A stretch of DNA of 64,000 nt from Auanema rhodensis (Eukaryota; Nematoda; Chromadorea; Rhabditida; Rhabditidae): positions 22,164,476-22,228,475 of the forward strand of contig OZ059894.1 in the NCBI GenBank assembly GCA_964057225.1, read 5' to 3'. Every line of letters begins with the position of its first letter. The stretch's first letter is position 1. The notes below the pieces were generated by a model. The model had not been told where the DNA came from and searched no databases. It saw nothing but the letters and a program-made list of their open reading frames with translations. Shown here piece by piece: positions 35,453 through 49,492 of the stretch. Made by a program: the position numbers and the translations under genes.

Positions 35453-38400
35453 AAGAATTAATTTTTTCGTTGAATAACATTGTCCATCTTCTTTGCCTTG
35501 AAAAAAGGAATCTAAAAACATCTACTTTTTGCTAAATTATTTTGAAATTTTTCGAAAAAATTTTTGTCAAAATGTTTTTGGAAGCAATGTTGAGTGTACA
35601 TGGAAACTCAAGATACACTAATGCATCATTTTTCAAACGATCATAACTAATTTGTGTATTAAGCGTTTCTCAATGTAGTATAGTGCATTCGATGCGGATT
35701 TTTAAGCTGCGTCGATCTGTGTTATCAGATTTGCGCTAGCTTAAAAATGCACCGAGATATCAACTGATATAAGTTCACACTTATATCCTCGATTTTCACC
35801 CTGAAGAATTAATTTTTTCGTTGAATAACATTGTCCATCGTCTTTGCCTTAAAAAAAGGAATCTAAAAACATCTACTTTTTGCTAAATTATTTTGAAATT
35901 TTTCGAAAAAATTTTTGTCAAAATGTTTTTGGAAGCAATGTTGAGTGTACATGGAAACTCAACATACACTAATGCATCATTTTTCAAACGATCATAACTA
36001 ATTTTTGTATCAAACGTTTCTCAATGTAGTATAGTGCATTCGATGCGGATTTTTAAGCTGCGTCGATCTGTGTTATCAGATTTGCGCTAACTTAAAAATG
36101 CACCGAGATATCAACTGATATAAGTTCACACATATATCCTCGATTTTCACCCTGAAGAATTAATTTTTTCGTTGAATAACATTGTCCATCGTCTTTGCCT
36201 TGGAAAAAGGAATCTAAAAACATCTACTTTTTGCTGAATTATTCTGAAATTTTTCGAAAAAATTTTTGTCAAAATGTTTTTGGAAGCAATGTTGAGTGTA
36301 CATGGAAACTCAACATACACTAATGCATCATTTTTCAAACGATCATAACTAATTTTTGTATTAAGCGTTTCTCAATGTAGTATAGTGCATTCGATGCGGA
36401 TTTTTAAGCTGCGTCGATCTGTGTTATCAGATTTGCGCTAGCTTAAAAATGCACCGAGATATCAACTGATATAAGTTCACACTTATATCCTCGATTTTCA
36501 CCCTGAAGAATTAATTTTTTCGTTGAATAACATTGTCCATCGTCTTTGCCTTAAAAAAAGGAATCTAAAAACATCTACTTTTTGCTAAATTATTTTGAAA
36601 TTTTTCGAAAAAATTTTTGTCAAAATGTTTTTGGAAGCAATGTTGAGTGTACATGGAAACTCAACATACACTAATGCATCATTTTTCAAACGAACATAAC
36701 TAATTTTTTTATCAAGCGTTTCTCAATGTAGTATAGTGCATTCGATGCGGATTTTTAAGCTGCGTCGATCTGTGTTATCAAATTTGCGCTAGCTTAAAAA
36801 TGCACCGAGATATCAACTGATATAAGTTCACACTTATATCCTCGATTTTCACCCTGAAGAATTAATTTTTTCGTTGAATAACATTGTCCATCGTCTTTGC
36901 CTTAAAAACAGGAATCTAAAAACATCTACTTTTTGCTAAATTTTTTTGAAATTTTTCGAAAAAATTTTTGTCAAAATGTTTTTGGAAGCAATGTTGAGTG
37001 TACATGGAAACTCAACATACACTAATGCATCATTTTTCAAACGATCAAAACTAATTTTTGTATTAAGCGTTTCTCAATGTAGTATAGTGCATTCGATGCG
37101 GATTCTTAAGCTGCGTCGATCTGTGTTATCAGATTTGCGCTAGCTTAAAAATGCACCGAGATATCAACTGATGTAAGTTCACACTTATATCCTCGATTTT
37201 CACCCTGAAGAATTAATTTTTTCGTTGAATAACATTGTCCATCTTCTTTGCCTTGAAAAAAGGAATCTAAAAACATCTACTTTTTGCTAAATTATTTTGA
37301 AATTTTTCGAAAAAATTTTTGTCAAAATGTTTTTGGAAGCAATGTTGAGTGTACATGGAAACTCAACATACACTAATGCATCATTTTTCAAACGATCATA
37401 ACTAATTTTTGTATCAAGCGTTTCTTGATGTAGTATAGTGCATTCGATGCGGATTTTTAAGCTGCGTCGATCTGTGTTATCAGATTTGCGCTAGCTTAAA
37501 AATGCACCGAGATATCAACTGATATAAGTTCACACTTATATCCTCGATTTTCACCCTGAAGAATTAATTTTTTCGTTGAATAACATTGTCCATCGTCTTT
37601 GCCTTAAAAAAAGGAATCTAAAAACATCTACTTCTTGCTAAATTATTCTGAAATTTTTCGAAAAAATTTTTGTCAAAATGTTTTTGGAAGCAATGTTGAG
37701 TGTACATGGAAACTCAACATACACTAATGCATCATTTTTCAAACGATCATAACTAATTTGTGTATTAAGCGTTTCTTGATGTAGTATAGTGCATTCGATG
37801 CGGATTTTTGAGCTGCGTCGATCTGTGTTATCAGATTTGCGCTAGCTTAAAAATGCACCGAGATATCAACTGATATAAGTTCACACTTATATCCTCGATT
37901 TACACCCTGAAGAATTAATTTTTTCGTTGAATAACATTGTCCATCGTCTTTGCCTTGAAAAAAGAAATCTAAAAACATCTACTTTTTGCTAAATTATTTT
38001 GAAATTTTTCGAAAAAATTTTTGTCAAAATGTTTTTGGAAGCAATGTTGAGTGTACATGGAAACTCAACATACACTAATGCATCATTTTTCAAACGATCA
38101 TAACTAATTTGTGTATTAAGCGTTTCTCAATGTAGTATAGTGCATTCGATGCGGATTTTTAAGCTGCGTCGATCTGTGTTATCAGATTTGCGCTAGCTTA
38201 AAAATGCACCGAGATATCAACTGATATAAGTTCACACTTATATCCTCGATTTTCACCCTGAAGAATTAATTTTTTCGTTGAATAACATTGTCCATCGTCT
38301 TTGCCTTAAAAAAAGGAATCTAAAAACATCTACTTTTTGCTAAATTATTTTGAAATTTTTCGAAAAAATTTTTGTCAAAATGTTTTTGGAAGCAATGTTG

Positions 38401-41068
38401 AGTGTACATGGAAACTCAACATACACTAATGCATCATTTTTCAAACGATCATAACTAATTTTTGTATCAAACGTTTCTCAATGTAGTATAGTGCATTCGA
38501 TGCGGATTTTTAAGCTGCGTCGATCTGTGTTATCAGATTTGCGCTAGCTTAAAAATGCACCGAGATATCAACTGATATAAGTTCACACATATATCCTCGA
38601 TTTTCACCCTGAAGAATTAATTTTTTCGTTGAATAACATTGTCCATCGTCTTTGCCTTGGAAAAAGGAATCTAAAAACATCTACTTTTTGCTGAATTATT
38701 CTGAAATTTTTCGAAAAAATTTTTGTCAAAATGTTTTTGGAAGCAATGTTGAGTGTACATGGAAACTCAACATACACTAATGCATCATTTTTCAAACGAT
38801 CATAACTAATTTTTGTATTAAGCGTTTCTCAATGTAGTATAGTGTATTCGATGCGGATTTTTAAGCTGCGTCGATCTGTGTTATCAGATTTGCGCTAGCT
38901 TAAAAATGCACCGAGATATCAACTGATATAAGTTTACACTTATATCCTCGATTTTCACCCTGAAGAATTAATTTTTTCGTTGAATAACATTGTCCATCGT
39001 CTTTGCCTTAAAAAAAGGAATCTAAAAACATCTACTTTTTGCTAAATTATTTTGAAATTTTTCGAAAAAATTTTTGTCAAAATGTTTTTGGAAGCAATGT
39101 TGAGTGTACATGGAAACTCAACATACACTAATGCATCATTTTTCAAACGATCATAACTAATTTGTGTATTAAGCGTTTCTCAATGTAGTATAGTGCATTC
39201 GATGCGGATTTTTAAGCTGCGTCGATCTGTGTTATCAGATTTGCGCTAGCTTAAAAATGCACCGAGATATCAACTGATATAAGTTCACACTTATATCCTC
39301 GATTTTCACCCTGAAGAATTAATTTTTTCGTTGAATAACATTGTCCATCGTCTTTGCCTTGAAAAAAGAAATCTAAAAACATCTACTTTTTGCTAAATTA
39401 TTTTGAAATTTTTCGAAAAAATTTTTGTCAAAATGTTTTTGGAAGCAATGTTGAGTGTACATGGAAACTCAACATACACTAATGCATCATTTTTCAAACG
39501 ATCATAACTAATTTTTGTATTAAGCGTTTCTCAATGTAGTATAGTGCATTCGATGCGGATTTTTAAGCTGCGTCGATCTGTGTTATCAGATTTGCGCTAG
39601 CTTAAAAATGCACCGAGATATCAACTGATATAAGTTCACACTTATATCCTCGATTTTCACCCTGAAGAATTAATTTTTTCGTTGAATAACATTGTCCATC
39701 GTCTTTGCCTTAAAAAAAGGAATCTAAAAACATCTACTTTTTGCTAAATTATTTTGAAATTTTTCGAAAAAATTTTTGTCAAAATGTTTTTGGAAGCAAT
39801 GTTGAGTGTACATGGAAACTCAACATACACTAATGCATCATTTTTCAAACGATCATAACTAATTTGTGTATTAAGCGTTTCTCAATGTAGTATAGTGCAT
39901 TCGATGCGGATTTTTAAGCTGCGTCGATCTGTGTTATCAGATTTGCGCTAGCTTAAAAATGCACCGAGATATCAACTGATATAAGTTCACACTTATATCC
40001 TCGATTTTCACCCTGAAGAATTAATTTTTTCGTTGAATAACATTGTCCATCGTCTTTGCCTTAAAAAAAGAAATCTAAAAACATCTACTTTTAGCTAAAT
40101 TATTTTGAAATTTTTCGAAAAAATTTTTGTCAAAATGTTTTTGGAAGCAATGTTGAGTGTACATGGAAACTCAACATACACTAATGCATCATTTTTCAAA
40201 CGATCATAACTAATTTTTGTATCAAACGTTTCTCAATGTAGTATAGTGCATTCGATGCGGATTTTTAAGCTGCGTCGATCTGTGTTATCAGATTTGCGCT
40301 AGCTTAAAAATGCACCGAGATATCAACTGATATAAGTTCACACTTATATCCTCGATTTTCACCCTGAAGAATTAATTTTTTCGTTGAATAACATTGTCCA
40401 TCGTCTTTGCCTTGGAAAAAGGAATCTAAAAACATCTACTTTTTGCTGAATTATTCTGAAATTTTTCGAAAAAATTTTTGTCAAAATGTTTTTGGAAGCA
40501 ATGTTGAGTGTACATGGAAACTCAACATACACTAATGCATCATTTTTCAAACGATCATAACTAATTTTTGTATCAAGCGTTTCTTGATGTAGTATAGTGC
40601 ATTCGATGCGGATTTTTAAGCTGCGTCGATCTGTGTTATCAGATTTGCGCTAGCTTAAAAATGCACCGAGATATCAACTGATATAAGTTCACACTTATAT
40701 CCTCGATTTTCACCCTGAAGAATTAATTTTTTCGTTGAATAACATTGTCCATCGTCTTTGCCTTAAAAAAAGGAATCTAAAAACATCTACTTTTTGCTAA
40801 ATTATTTTGAAATTTTTCGAAAAAATTTTTGTCAAAATGTTTTTGGAAGCAATGTTGAGTGTACATGGAAACTCAACATACACTAATGCATCATTTTTCA
40901 AACGATCATAACTAATTTTTGTATTAAGCGTTTCTCAATGTAGTATAGTGCATTCGATGCGGATTTTTAAGCAGCGTCGATCTGTGTTATCAGATTTGCG
41001 CTAGCTTAAAAATGCACCGAGATATCAACTGATATAAGTTCACACTTATATCCTCGATTTTCACCCTG
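35453..41068 (+). repeat. Block 7 (units 102-117): mixed X-D-K-V' and D/W/Y/Z zone
   Basis: Types in order: U-left/Y-right (160G), X (287A, 329A), D, K, V', U, C-like (76C, 252G, 344A), W-left/Y-right, X (329A), D (234T, 324T), Y, W, Y, Z (56A), D (TG), A-left/CA-right (256A). Unit 108 shares the rare pair 252G + 344A with unit 91, 17 units (5967 bp) away. Units 112-115 (Y-W-Y-Z) resemble units 73-75 and 77-80 of block 5, so this block joins pieces of two earlier patterns. Confidence 0.8.
35804..37207 (+). repeat. Four-unit block X-D-K-V', copy 2 (units 103-106)
   Basis: Second copy of units 92-95 at a shift of exactly 11 units. The first unit shares 287A (destroying GCTAGC at 283-288) and 329A with unit 92. 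Unit 106 has private 87T and 317G. Confidence 0.78.
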
Positions 41069-44000
41069 AAGAATTAATTTTTTCGTTGAATAACATTGTC
41101 TATCGTCTTTGCCTTGAAAAATGGAATCTAAAAACATCTACTTTTTGCTAAATTATTTTGAAATTTTTCGAAAAAATTTTTGTCAAAATGTTTTTGGAAG
41201 CAATGTTGAGTGTACATGGAAACTCAACATACACTAATGCATCATTTTTCAAACGATCATAACTAATTTTTGTATCAAGCGTTTCTTGATGTAGTATAGT
41301 GCATTCGATGCGGATTTTTAAGCTGCGTCGATCTGTGTTATCAGATTTGCGCTAGCTTAAAAATGCACCGAGATATCAACTGATATAAGTTCACACTTAT
41401 ATCCTCGATTTTCACCCTGAAGAATTAATTTTTTCGTTGAATAACATTGTCCATCGTCTTTGCCTTAAAAAAAGGAATCTAAAAACATCTACTTTTTGCT
41501 AAATTATTTTGAAATTTTTCGAAAAAATTTTTGTCAAAATGTTTTTGGAAGCAATGTTGAGTGTACATGGAAACTCAACATACACTAATGCATCATTTTT
41601 CAAACGAACATAACTAATTTTTTTATCAAGCGTTTCTCAATGTAGTATAGTGCATTCGATGCGGATTTTTAAGCTGCGTCGATCTGTGTTATCAAATTTG
41701 CGCTAGCTTAAAAATGCACCGAGATATCAACTGATATAAGTTCACACTTATATCCTCGATTTTCACCCTGAAGAATTAATTTTTTCGTTGAATAACATTG
41801 TCCATCGTCTTTGCCTTAAAAACAGGAATCTAAAAACATCTACTTTTTGCTAAATTATTTTGAAATTTTTCGAAAAAATTTTTGTCAAAATGTTTTTGGA
41901 AGCAATGTTGAGTGTACATGGAAACTCAACATACACTAATGCATCATTTTTCAAACGATCATTACTAATTTTTGTATCAAACGTTTCTCAATGTAGTATA
42001 GTGCATTCAATACGGATTTTTAAGCTGCGTCGATCTGTGTTATCAGATTTGCGCTAGCTTAAAAATGCACCGAGATATCAACTGATATAAGTTCACACTT
42101 ATATCCTCGATTTTCACCCTGAAGAATTAATTTTTTCGTTGAATAACATTGTCCATCGTCTTTGCCTTAAAAACAGGAATCTAAAAACATCTACTTTTTG
42201 CTAAATTATTTTGAAATTTTTCGAAAAAATTTTTGTCAAAATGTTTTTGGAAGCAATGTTGAGTGTACATGGAAACTCAACATACACTAATGCATCATTT
42301 TTCAAACGATCATAACTAATTTTTGTATTAAGCGTTTCTCAATGTAGTATAAGGCATTCGATGCGGATTTTTAAGCTGCGTCGATCTGTGTTATCAGATT
42401 TGCGCTAGCTTAAAAATGCACCGAGATATCAACTGATATAAGTTCACACTTATATCCTCGATTTTCACCCTGAAGAATTAATTTTTTCGTTGAATAACAT
42501 TGTCTATCGTCTTTGCCTTGAAAAATGGAATCTAAAAACATCTACTTTTTGCTAAATTATTTTGAAATTTTTCGAAAAAATTTTTGTCAAAATGTTTTTG
42601 GAAGCAATGTTGAGTGTACATGGAAACTCAACATACACTAATGCATCATTTTTCAAACGATCATAACTAATTTTTGTATCAAGCGTTTCTTGATGTAGTA
42701 TAGTGCATTCGATGCGGATTTTTAAGCTGCGTCGATCTGTGTTATCAGATTTGCGCTAGCTTAAAAATGCACCGAGATATCAACTGATATAAGTTCACAC
42801 TTATATCCTCGATTTTCACCCTGAAGAATTAATTTTTTCGTTGAATAACATTGTCCATCGTCTTTGCCTTGAAAAAAGGAATCTAAAAACATCTACTTTT
42901 TGCTAAATTATTTTGAAATTTTTCGAAAAAATTTTTGTCAAAATGTTTTTGGAAGCAATGTTGAGTGTACATGGAAACTCAACATACACTAATGCATCAT
43001 TTTTCAAACGAACATAACTAATTTTTTTATCAAGCGTTTCTCAATGTAGTATAGTGCATTCGATGCGGATTTTTAAGCTGCGTCGATCTGTGTTATCAAA
43101 TTTGCGCTAGCTTAAAAATGCACCGAGATATCAACTGATATAAGTTCACACTTATATCCTCGATTTTCACCCTGAAGAATTAATTTTTTCGTTGAATAAC
43201 ATTGTCCATCGTCTTTGCCTCAAAAACAGGAATCTAAAAACATCTACTTTTTGCTAAATTATTTTGAAATTTTTCGAAAAAATTTTTGTCAAAATGTTTT
43301 TGGAAGCAATATTGAGTGTACATGGAAACTCAACATACACTAATGCATCATTTTTCAAACGATCAAAACTAATTTTTGTATTAAGCGTTTCTCAATGTAG
43401 TATAAGGCATTCGATGCGGATTTTTAAGCTGCGTCGATCTGTGTTATCAGATTTGCGCTAGCTTAAAAATGCACCGAGATATCAACTGATGTAAGTTCAC
43501 ACTTATATCCTCGATTTTCACCCTGAAGAATTAATTTTTTCGTTGAATAACATTGTCCATCGTCTTTGCCTTAAAAAAAGGAATCTAAAAACATCTACTT
43601 TTTGCTAAATTATTTTGAAATTTTTCGAAAAAATTTTTGTCAAAATGTTTTTGGAAGCAATGTTGAGTGTACATGGAAACTCAACATACACTAATGCATC
43701 ATTTTTCAAACGATCATAACTAATTTTTGTATCAAGCGTTTCTTGATGTAGTATAGTGCATTCGATGCGGATTTTTAAGCTGCGTCGATCTGTGTTATCA
43801 GATTTGCGCTAGCTTAAAAATGCACCGAGATATCAACTGATATAAGTTCACACTTATATCCTCGATTTTCACCCTGAAGAATTAATTTTTTCGTTGAATA
43901 ACATTGTCCATCGTCTTTGCCTCAAAAACAGGAATCTAAAAACATCTACTTTTTGCTAAATTATTTTGAAATTTTTCGAAAAAATTTTTGTCAAAATGTT

Positions 44001-45982
44001 TTTGGAAGCAATATTGAGTGTACATGGAAACTCAACATACACTAATGCATCATTTTTCAAACGATCAAAACTAATTTTTGTATTAAGCGTTTCTCAATGT
44101 AGTATAGTGCATTCGATGCGGATTTTTAAGCTGCGTCGATCTGTGTTATCAGATTTGCGCTAGCTTAAAAATGCACCGAGATATCAACTGATGTAAGTTC
44201 ACACTTATATCCTCGATTTTCACCCTGAAGAATTAATTTTTTCGTTGAATAACATTGTCCATCGTCTTTGCCTTAAAAAAAGGAATCTAAAAACATCTAC
44301 TTTTTGCTAAATTATTTTGAAATTTTTCGAAAAAATTTTTGTCAAAATGTTTTTGGAAGCAATGTTGAGTGTACATGGAAACTCAACATACACTAATGCA
44401 TCATTTTTCAAACGATCATAACTAATTTTTGTATTAAGCGTTTCTCAATGTAGTATAAGGCATTCGATGCGGATTTTTAAGCTGCGTCGATCTGTGTTAT
44501 CAGATTTGCGCTAGCTTAAAAATGCACCGAGATATCAACTGATATAAGTTCACACTTATATCCTCGATTTTCACCCTGAAGAATTAATTTTTTCGTTGAA
44601 TAACATTGTCTATCGTCTTTGCCTTGAAAAATGGAATCTAAAAACATCTACTTTTTGCTAAATTATTTTGAAATTTTTCGAAAAAATTTTTGTCAAAATG
44701 TTTTTGGAAGCAATGTTGAGTGTACATGGAAACTCAACATACACTAATGCATCATTTTTCAAACGATCATAACTAATTTTTGTATCAAGCGTTTCTTGAT
44801 GTAGTATAGTGCATTCGATGCGGATTTTTAAGCTGCGTCGATCTGTGTTATCAGATTTGCGCTAGCTTAAAAATGCACCGAGATATCAACTGATATAAGT
44901 TCACACTTATATCCTCGATTTTCACCCTGAAGAATTAATTTTTTCGTTGAATAACATTGTCTATCGTCTTTGCCTTGAAAAATGGAATCTAAAAACATCT
45001 ACTTTTTGCTAAATTATTTTGAAATTTTTCGAAAAAATTTTTGTCAAAATGTTTTTGGAAGCAATGTTGAGTGTACATGGAAACTCAACATACACTAATG
45101 CATCATTTTTCAAACGATCATAACTAATTTTTGTATCAAGCGTTTCTTGATGTAGTATAGTGCATTCGATGCGGATTTTTAAGCTGCGTCGATCTGTGTT
45201 ATCAGATTTGCGCTAGCTTAAAAATGCACCGAGATATCAACTGATATAAGTTCACACTTATATCCTCGATTTTCACCCTGAAGAATTAATTTTTTCGTTG
45301 AATAACATTGTCCATCGTCTTTACCTTGAAAAAAGGAATCTAAAAACATCTACTTTTTGCTAAATTATTTTGAAATTTTTCGAAAAAATTTTTGTCAAAA
45401 TGTTTTTGGAAGCAATGTTGAGTGTACATGGAAACTCAACATACACTAATGCATCATTTTTCAAACGAACATAACTAATTTTTTTATCAAGCGTTTCTCA
45501 ATGTAGTATAGTGCATTCGATGCGGATTTTTAAGCTGCGTCGATCTGTGTTATCAAATTTGCGCTAGCTTAAAAATGCACCGAGATATCAACTGATATAA
45601 GTTCACACTTATATCCTCGATTTTCACCCTGAAGAATTAATTTTTTCGTTGAATAACATTGTCCATCGTCTTTGCCTCAAAAACAGGAATCTAAAAACAT
45701 CTACTTTTTGCTAAATTATTTTGAAATTTTTCGAAAAAATTTTTGTCAAAATGTTTTTGGAAGCAATATTGAGTGTACATGGAAACTCAACATACACTAA
45801 TGCATCATTTTTCAAACGATCAAAACTAATTTTTGTATTAAGCGTTTCTCAATGTAGTATAGTGCATTCGATGCGGATTTTTAAGCTGCGTCGATCTGTG
45901 TTATCAGATTTGCGCTAGCTTAAAAATGCACCGAGATATCAACTGATGTAAGTTCACACTTATATCCTCGATTTTCACCCTG
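41069..45982 (+). repeat. Block 8 (units 118-131): B-K-I/V'' zone
   Basis: Types in order: B, K, I-like (193T, 211A, 239A and a change at 242), I-like (231-232 AG), B, K (48G), V'', A, V'', A-like (231-232 AG), B, B, K (48G, 43A), V''. I has 53C. V'' adds a C inside the A-run near position 48 and 137A in the core. B-K-V'' occurs at units 122-124 and again at 129-131 (offset seven units, 2457 bp). The 231-232 AG change is private to this block (units 121, 124, 127). Confidence 0.78.
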
Positions 45983-48900
45983 AAGAATTAATTTTTTCGT
46001 TGAATAACATTGTCCATCGTCTTTGCCTTGAAAAAAGGAATCTAAAAACATCTACTTTTTGCTAAATTATTTTGAAATTTTTCGAAAAAATTTTTGTCAA
46101 AATGTTTTTGGAAGCAATGTTGAGTGTACATGGAAACTCAACATACACTAATGCATCATTTTTCAAACGATCATAACTAATTTTTGTATCAAACGTTTCT
46201 CAATGTAGTATAGTGCATTCAATGCGGATTTTTAAGCTGCGTCGATCTGTGTTATCAGATTTGCGCTAGCTTAAAAATGCACCGAGATATCAACTGATAT
46301 AAGTTCACACTTATATCCTCGATTTTCACCCTGAAGAATTAATTTTTTCGTTGAATAACATTGTCCATCGTCTTTGCCTTGAAAAAAGGAATCTAAAAAC
46401 ATCTACTTTTTGCTGAATTATTTTGAAATTTTTCGAAAAAATTTTTGTCAAAATGTTTTTGGAAGCAATGTTGAGTGTACATGGAAACTCAACATACACT
46501 AATGCATCATTTTTCAAACGATCATAACTAATTTTTGTATCAAACGTTTCTCAATGTAGTATAGTGCATTCGATGCGGATTTTTAAGCTGCGTCGATCTG
46601 TGTTATCAGATTTGCGCTAGCTTAAAAATGCACCGAGATATCAACTGATATAAGTTCACACTTATATCCTCGATTTTCACCCTGAAGAATTAATTTTTTC
46701 GTTGAATAACATTGTCCATCGTCTTTGCCTTGAAAAAAGGAATCTAGAAACATCTACTTTTTGCTGAATTATTTTGAAATTTTTCGAAAAAATTTTTGTC
46801 AAAATGTTTTTGGAAGCAATGTTGAGTGTACATGGAAACTCAACATACACTAATGCATCATTTTTCAAACGATCATAACTAATTTTTGTATTAAGCGTTT
46901 CTCAATGTAGTATAGTGCATTCGATGCGGATTTTTAAGCTGCGTCGATCTGTGTTATCAGATTTGCGCTAGCTTAAAAATGCACCGAGATATCAACTGAT
47001 ATAAGTTCACACTTATATCCTCGATTTTCACCCTGAAGAATTAATTTTTTCGTTGAATAACAATGTCCATCGTCTTTGCCTTGAAAAAAGGAATCTAAAA
47101 ACATCTACTTTTTGCTGAATTATTTTGAAATTTTTCGAAAAAATTTTTGTCAAAATGTTTTTGGAAGCAATGTTGAGTGTACATGGAAACTCAACATACA
47201 CTAATGCATCATTTTTCAAACGATCATAACTAATTTTTGTATCAAACGTTTCTCAATGTAGTATAGTGCATTCGATGCGGATTTTTAAGCTGCGTCGATC
47301 TGTGTTATCAGATTTGCGCTAGCTTAAAAATGCACCGAGATATCAACTGATATAAGTTCACACTTATATCCTCGATTTTCACCCTGAAGAATTAATTTTT
47401 TCGTTGAATAACATTGTCCATCGTCTTTGCCTTGAAAAAAGGAATCTAGAAACATCTACTTTTTGCTGAATTATTTTGAAATTTTTCGAAAAAATTTTTG
47501 TCAAAATGTTTTTGGAAGCAATGTTGAGTGTACATGGAAACTCAACATACACTAATGCATCATTTTTCAAACGATCATAACTAATTTTTGTATTAAGCGT
47601 TTCTCAATGTAGTATAGTGCATTCGATGCGGATTTTTAAGCTGCGTCGATCTGTGTTATCCGATTTGCGCTAGCTTAAAAATGCACCGAGATATCAACTG
47701 ATATAAGTTCACACTTATATCCTCGATTTTCACCCTGAAGAATTAATTTTTTCGTTGAATAACATTGTCTATCGTCTTTGCCTTGAAAAATGGAATCTAA
47801 AAACATCTACTTTTTGCTAAATTATTTTGAAATTTTTCGAAAAAATTTTTGTCAAAATGTTTTTGGAAGCAATGTTGAGTGTACATGGAAACTCAACATA
47901 CACTAATGCATCATTTTTCAAACGATCATAACTAATTTTTGTATCAAGCGTTTCTCAATGTAGTATAGTGCATTCGATGCGGATTTTTAAGCTGCGTCGA
48001 TCTGTGTTATCCGATTTGCGCTAGCTTAAAAATGCACCGAGATATCAACTGATATAAGTTCACACTTATATCCTCGATTTTCACCCTGAAGAATTAATTT
48101 TTTCGTTGAATAACATTGTCCATCGTCTTTGCCTTAAAAACAGGAATCTAAAAACATCTACTTTTTGCTAAATTATTTTGAAATTTTTCGAAAAAATTTT
48201 TGTCAAAATGTTTTTGGAAGCAATGTTGAGTGTACATGGAAACTCAACATACACTAATGCATCATTTTTCAAACGATCATAACTAATTTTTGTATCAAGC
48301 GTTTCTTGATGTAGTATAGTGCATTCGATGCGGATTTTTAAGCTGCGTCGATCTGTGTTATCAGATTTGCGCTAGCTTAAAAATGCACCGAGATATCAAC
48401 TGATATAAGTTCACACTTATATCCTCGATTTTCACCCTGAAGAATTAATTTTTTCGTTGAATAACATTGTCTATCGTCTTTGCCTTGAAAAATGGAATCT
48501 AAAAACATCTACTTTTTGCTAAATTATTTTGAAATTTTTCGAAAAAATTTTTGTCAAAATGTTTTTGGAAGCAATGTTGAGTGTACATGGAAACTCAACA
48601 TACACTAATGCATCATTTTTCAAACGATCATAACTAATTTTTGTATCAAGCGTTTGTTGATGTAGTATAGTGCATTCGATGCGGATTTTCAAGCTGCGTC
48701 GATCTGTGTTATCAGATTTGCGCTAGCTTAAAAATGCACCGAGATATCAACTGATATAAGTTCACACTTATATCCTCGATTTTCACCCTGAAGAATTAAT
48801 TTTTTCGTTGAATAACATTGTCCATCGTCTTTGCCTTAAAAAAAGGAATCTAAAAACATCTACTTTTTGCTAAATTATTTTGAAATTTTTCGAAAAAATT

Positions 48901-49492
48901 TTTGTCAAAATGTTTTTGGAAGCAATGTTGAGTGTACATGGAAACTCAACATACACTAATGCATCATTTTTCAAACGAACATAACTAATTTTTTTATCAA
49001 GCGTTTCTCAATGTAGTATAGTGCATTCGATGCGGATTTTTAAGCTGCGTCGATCTGTGTTATCAAATTTGCGCTAGCTTAAAAATGCACCGAGATATCA
49101 ACTGATATAAGTTCACACTTATATCCTCGATTTTCACCCTGAAGAATTAATTTTTTCGTTGAATAACATTGTCCATCGTCTTTGCCTTAAAAACAGGAAT
49201 CTAAAAACATCTACTTTTTGCTAAATTATTTTGAAATTTTTCGAAAAAATTTTTGTCAAAATGTTTTTGGAAGCAATGTTGAGTGTACATGGAAACTCAA
49301 CATACACTAATGCATCATTTTTCAAACGATCATAACTAATTTTTGTATCAAGCGTTTCTTGATGTAGTATAGTGCATTCGATGCGGATTTTTAAGCTGCG
49401 TCGATCTGTGTTATCAGATTTGCGCTAGCTTAAAAATGCACCGAGATATCAACTGATATAAGTTCACACTTATATCCTCGATTTTCACCCTG

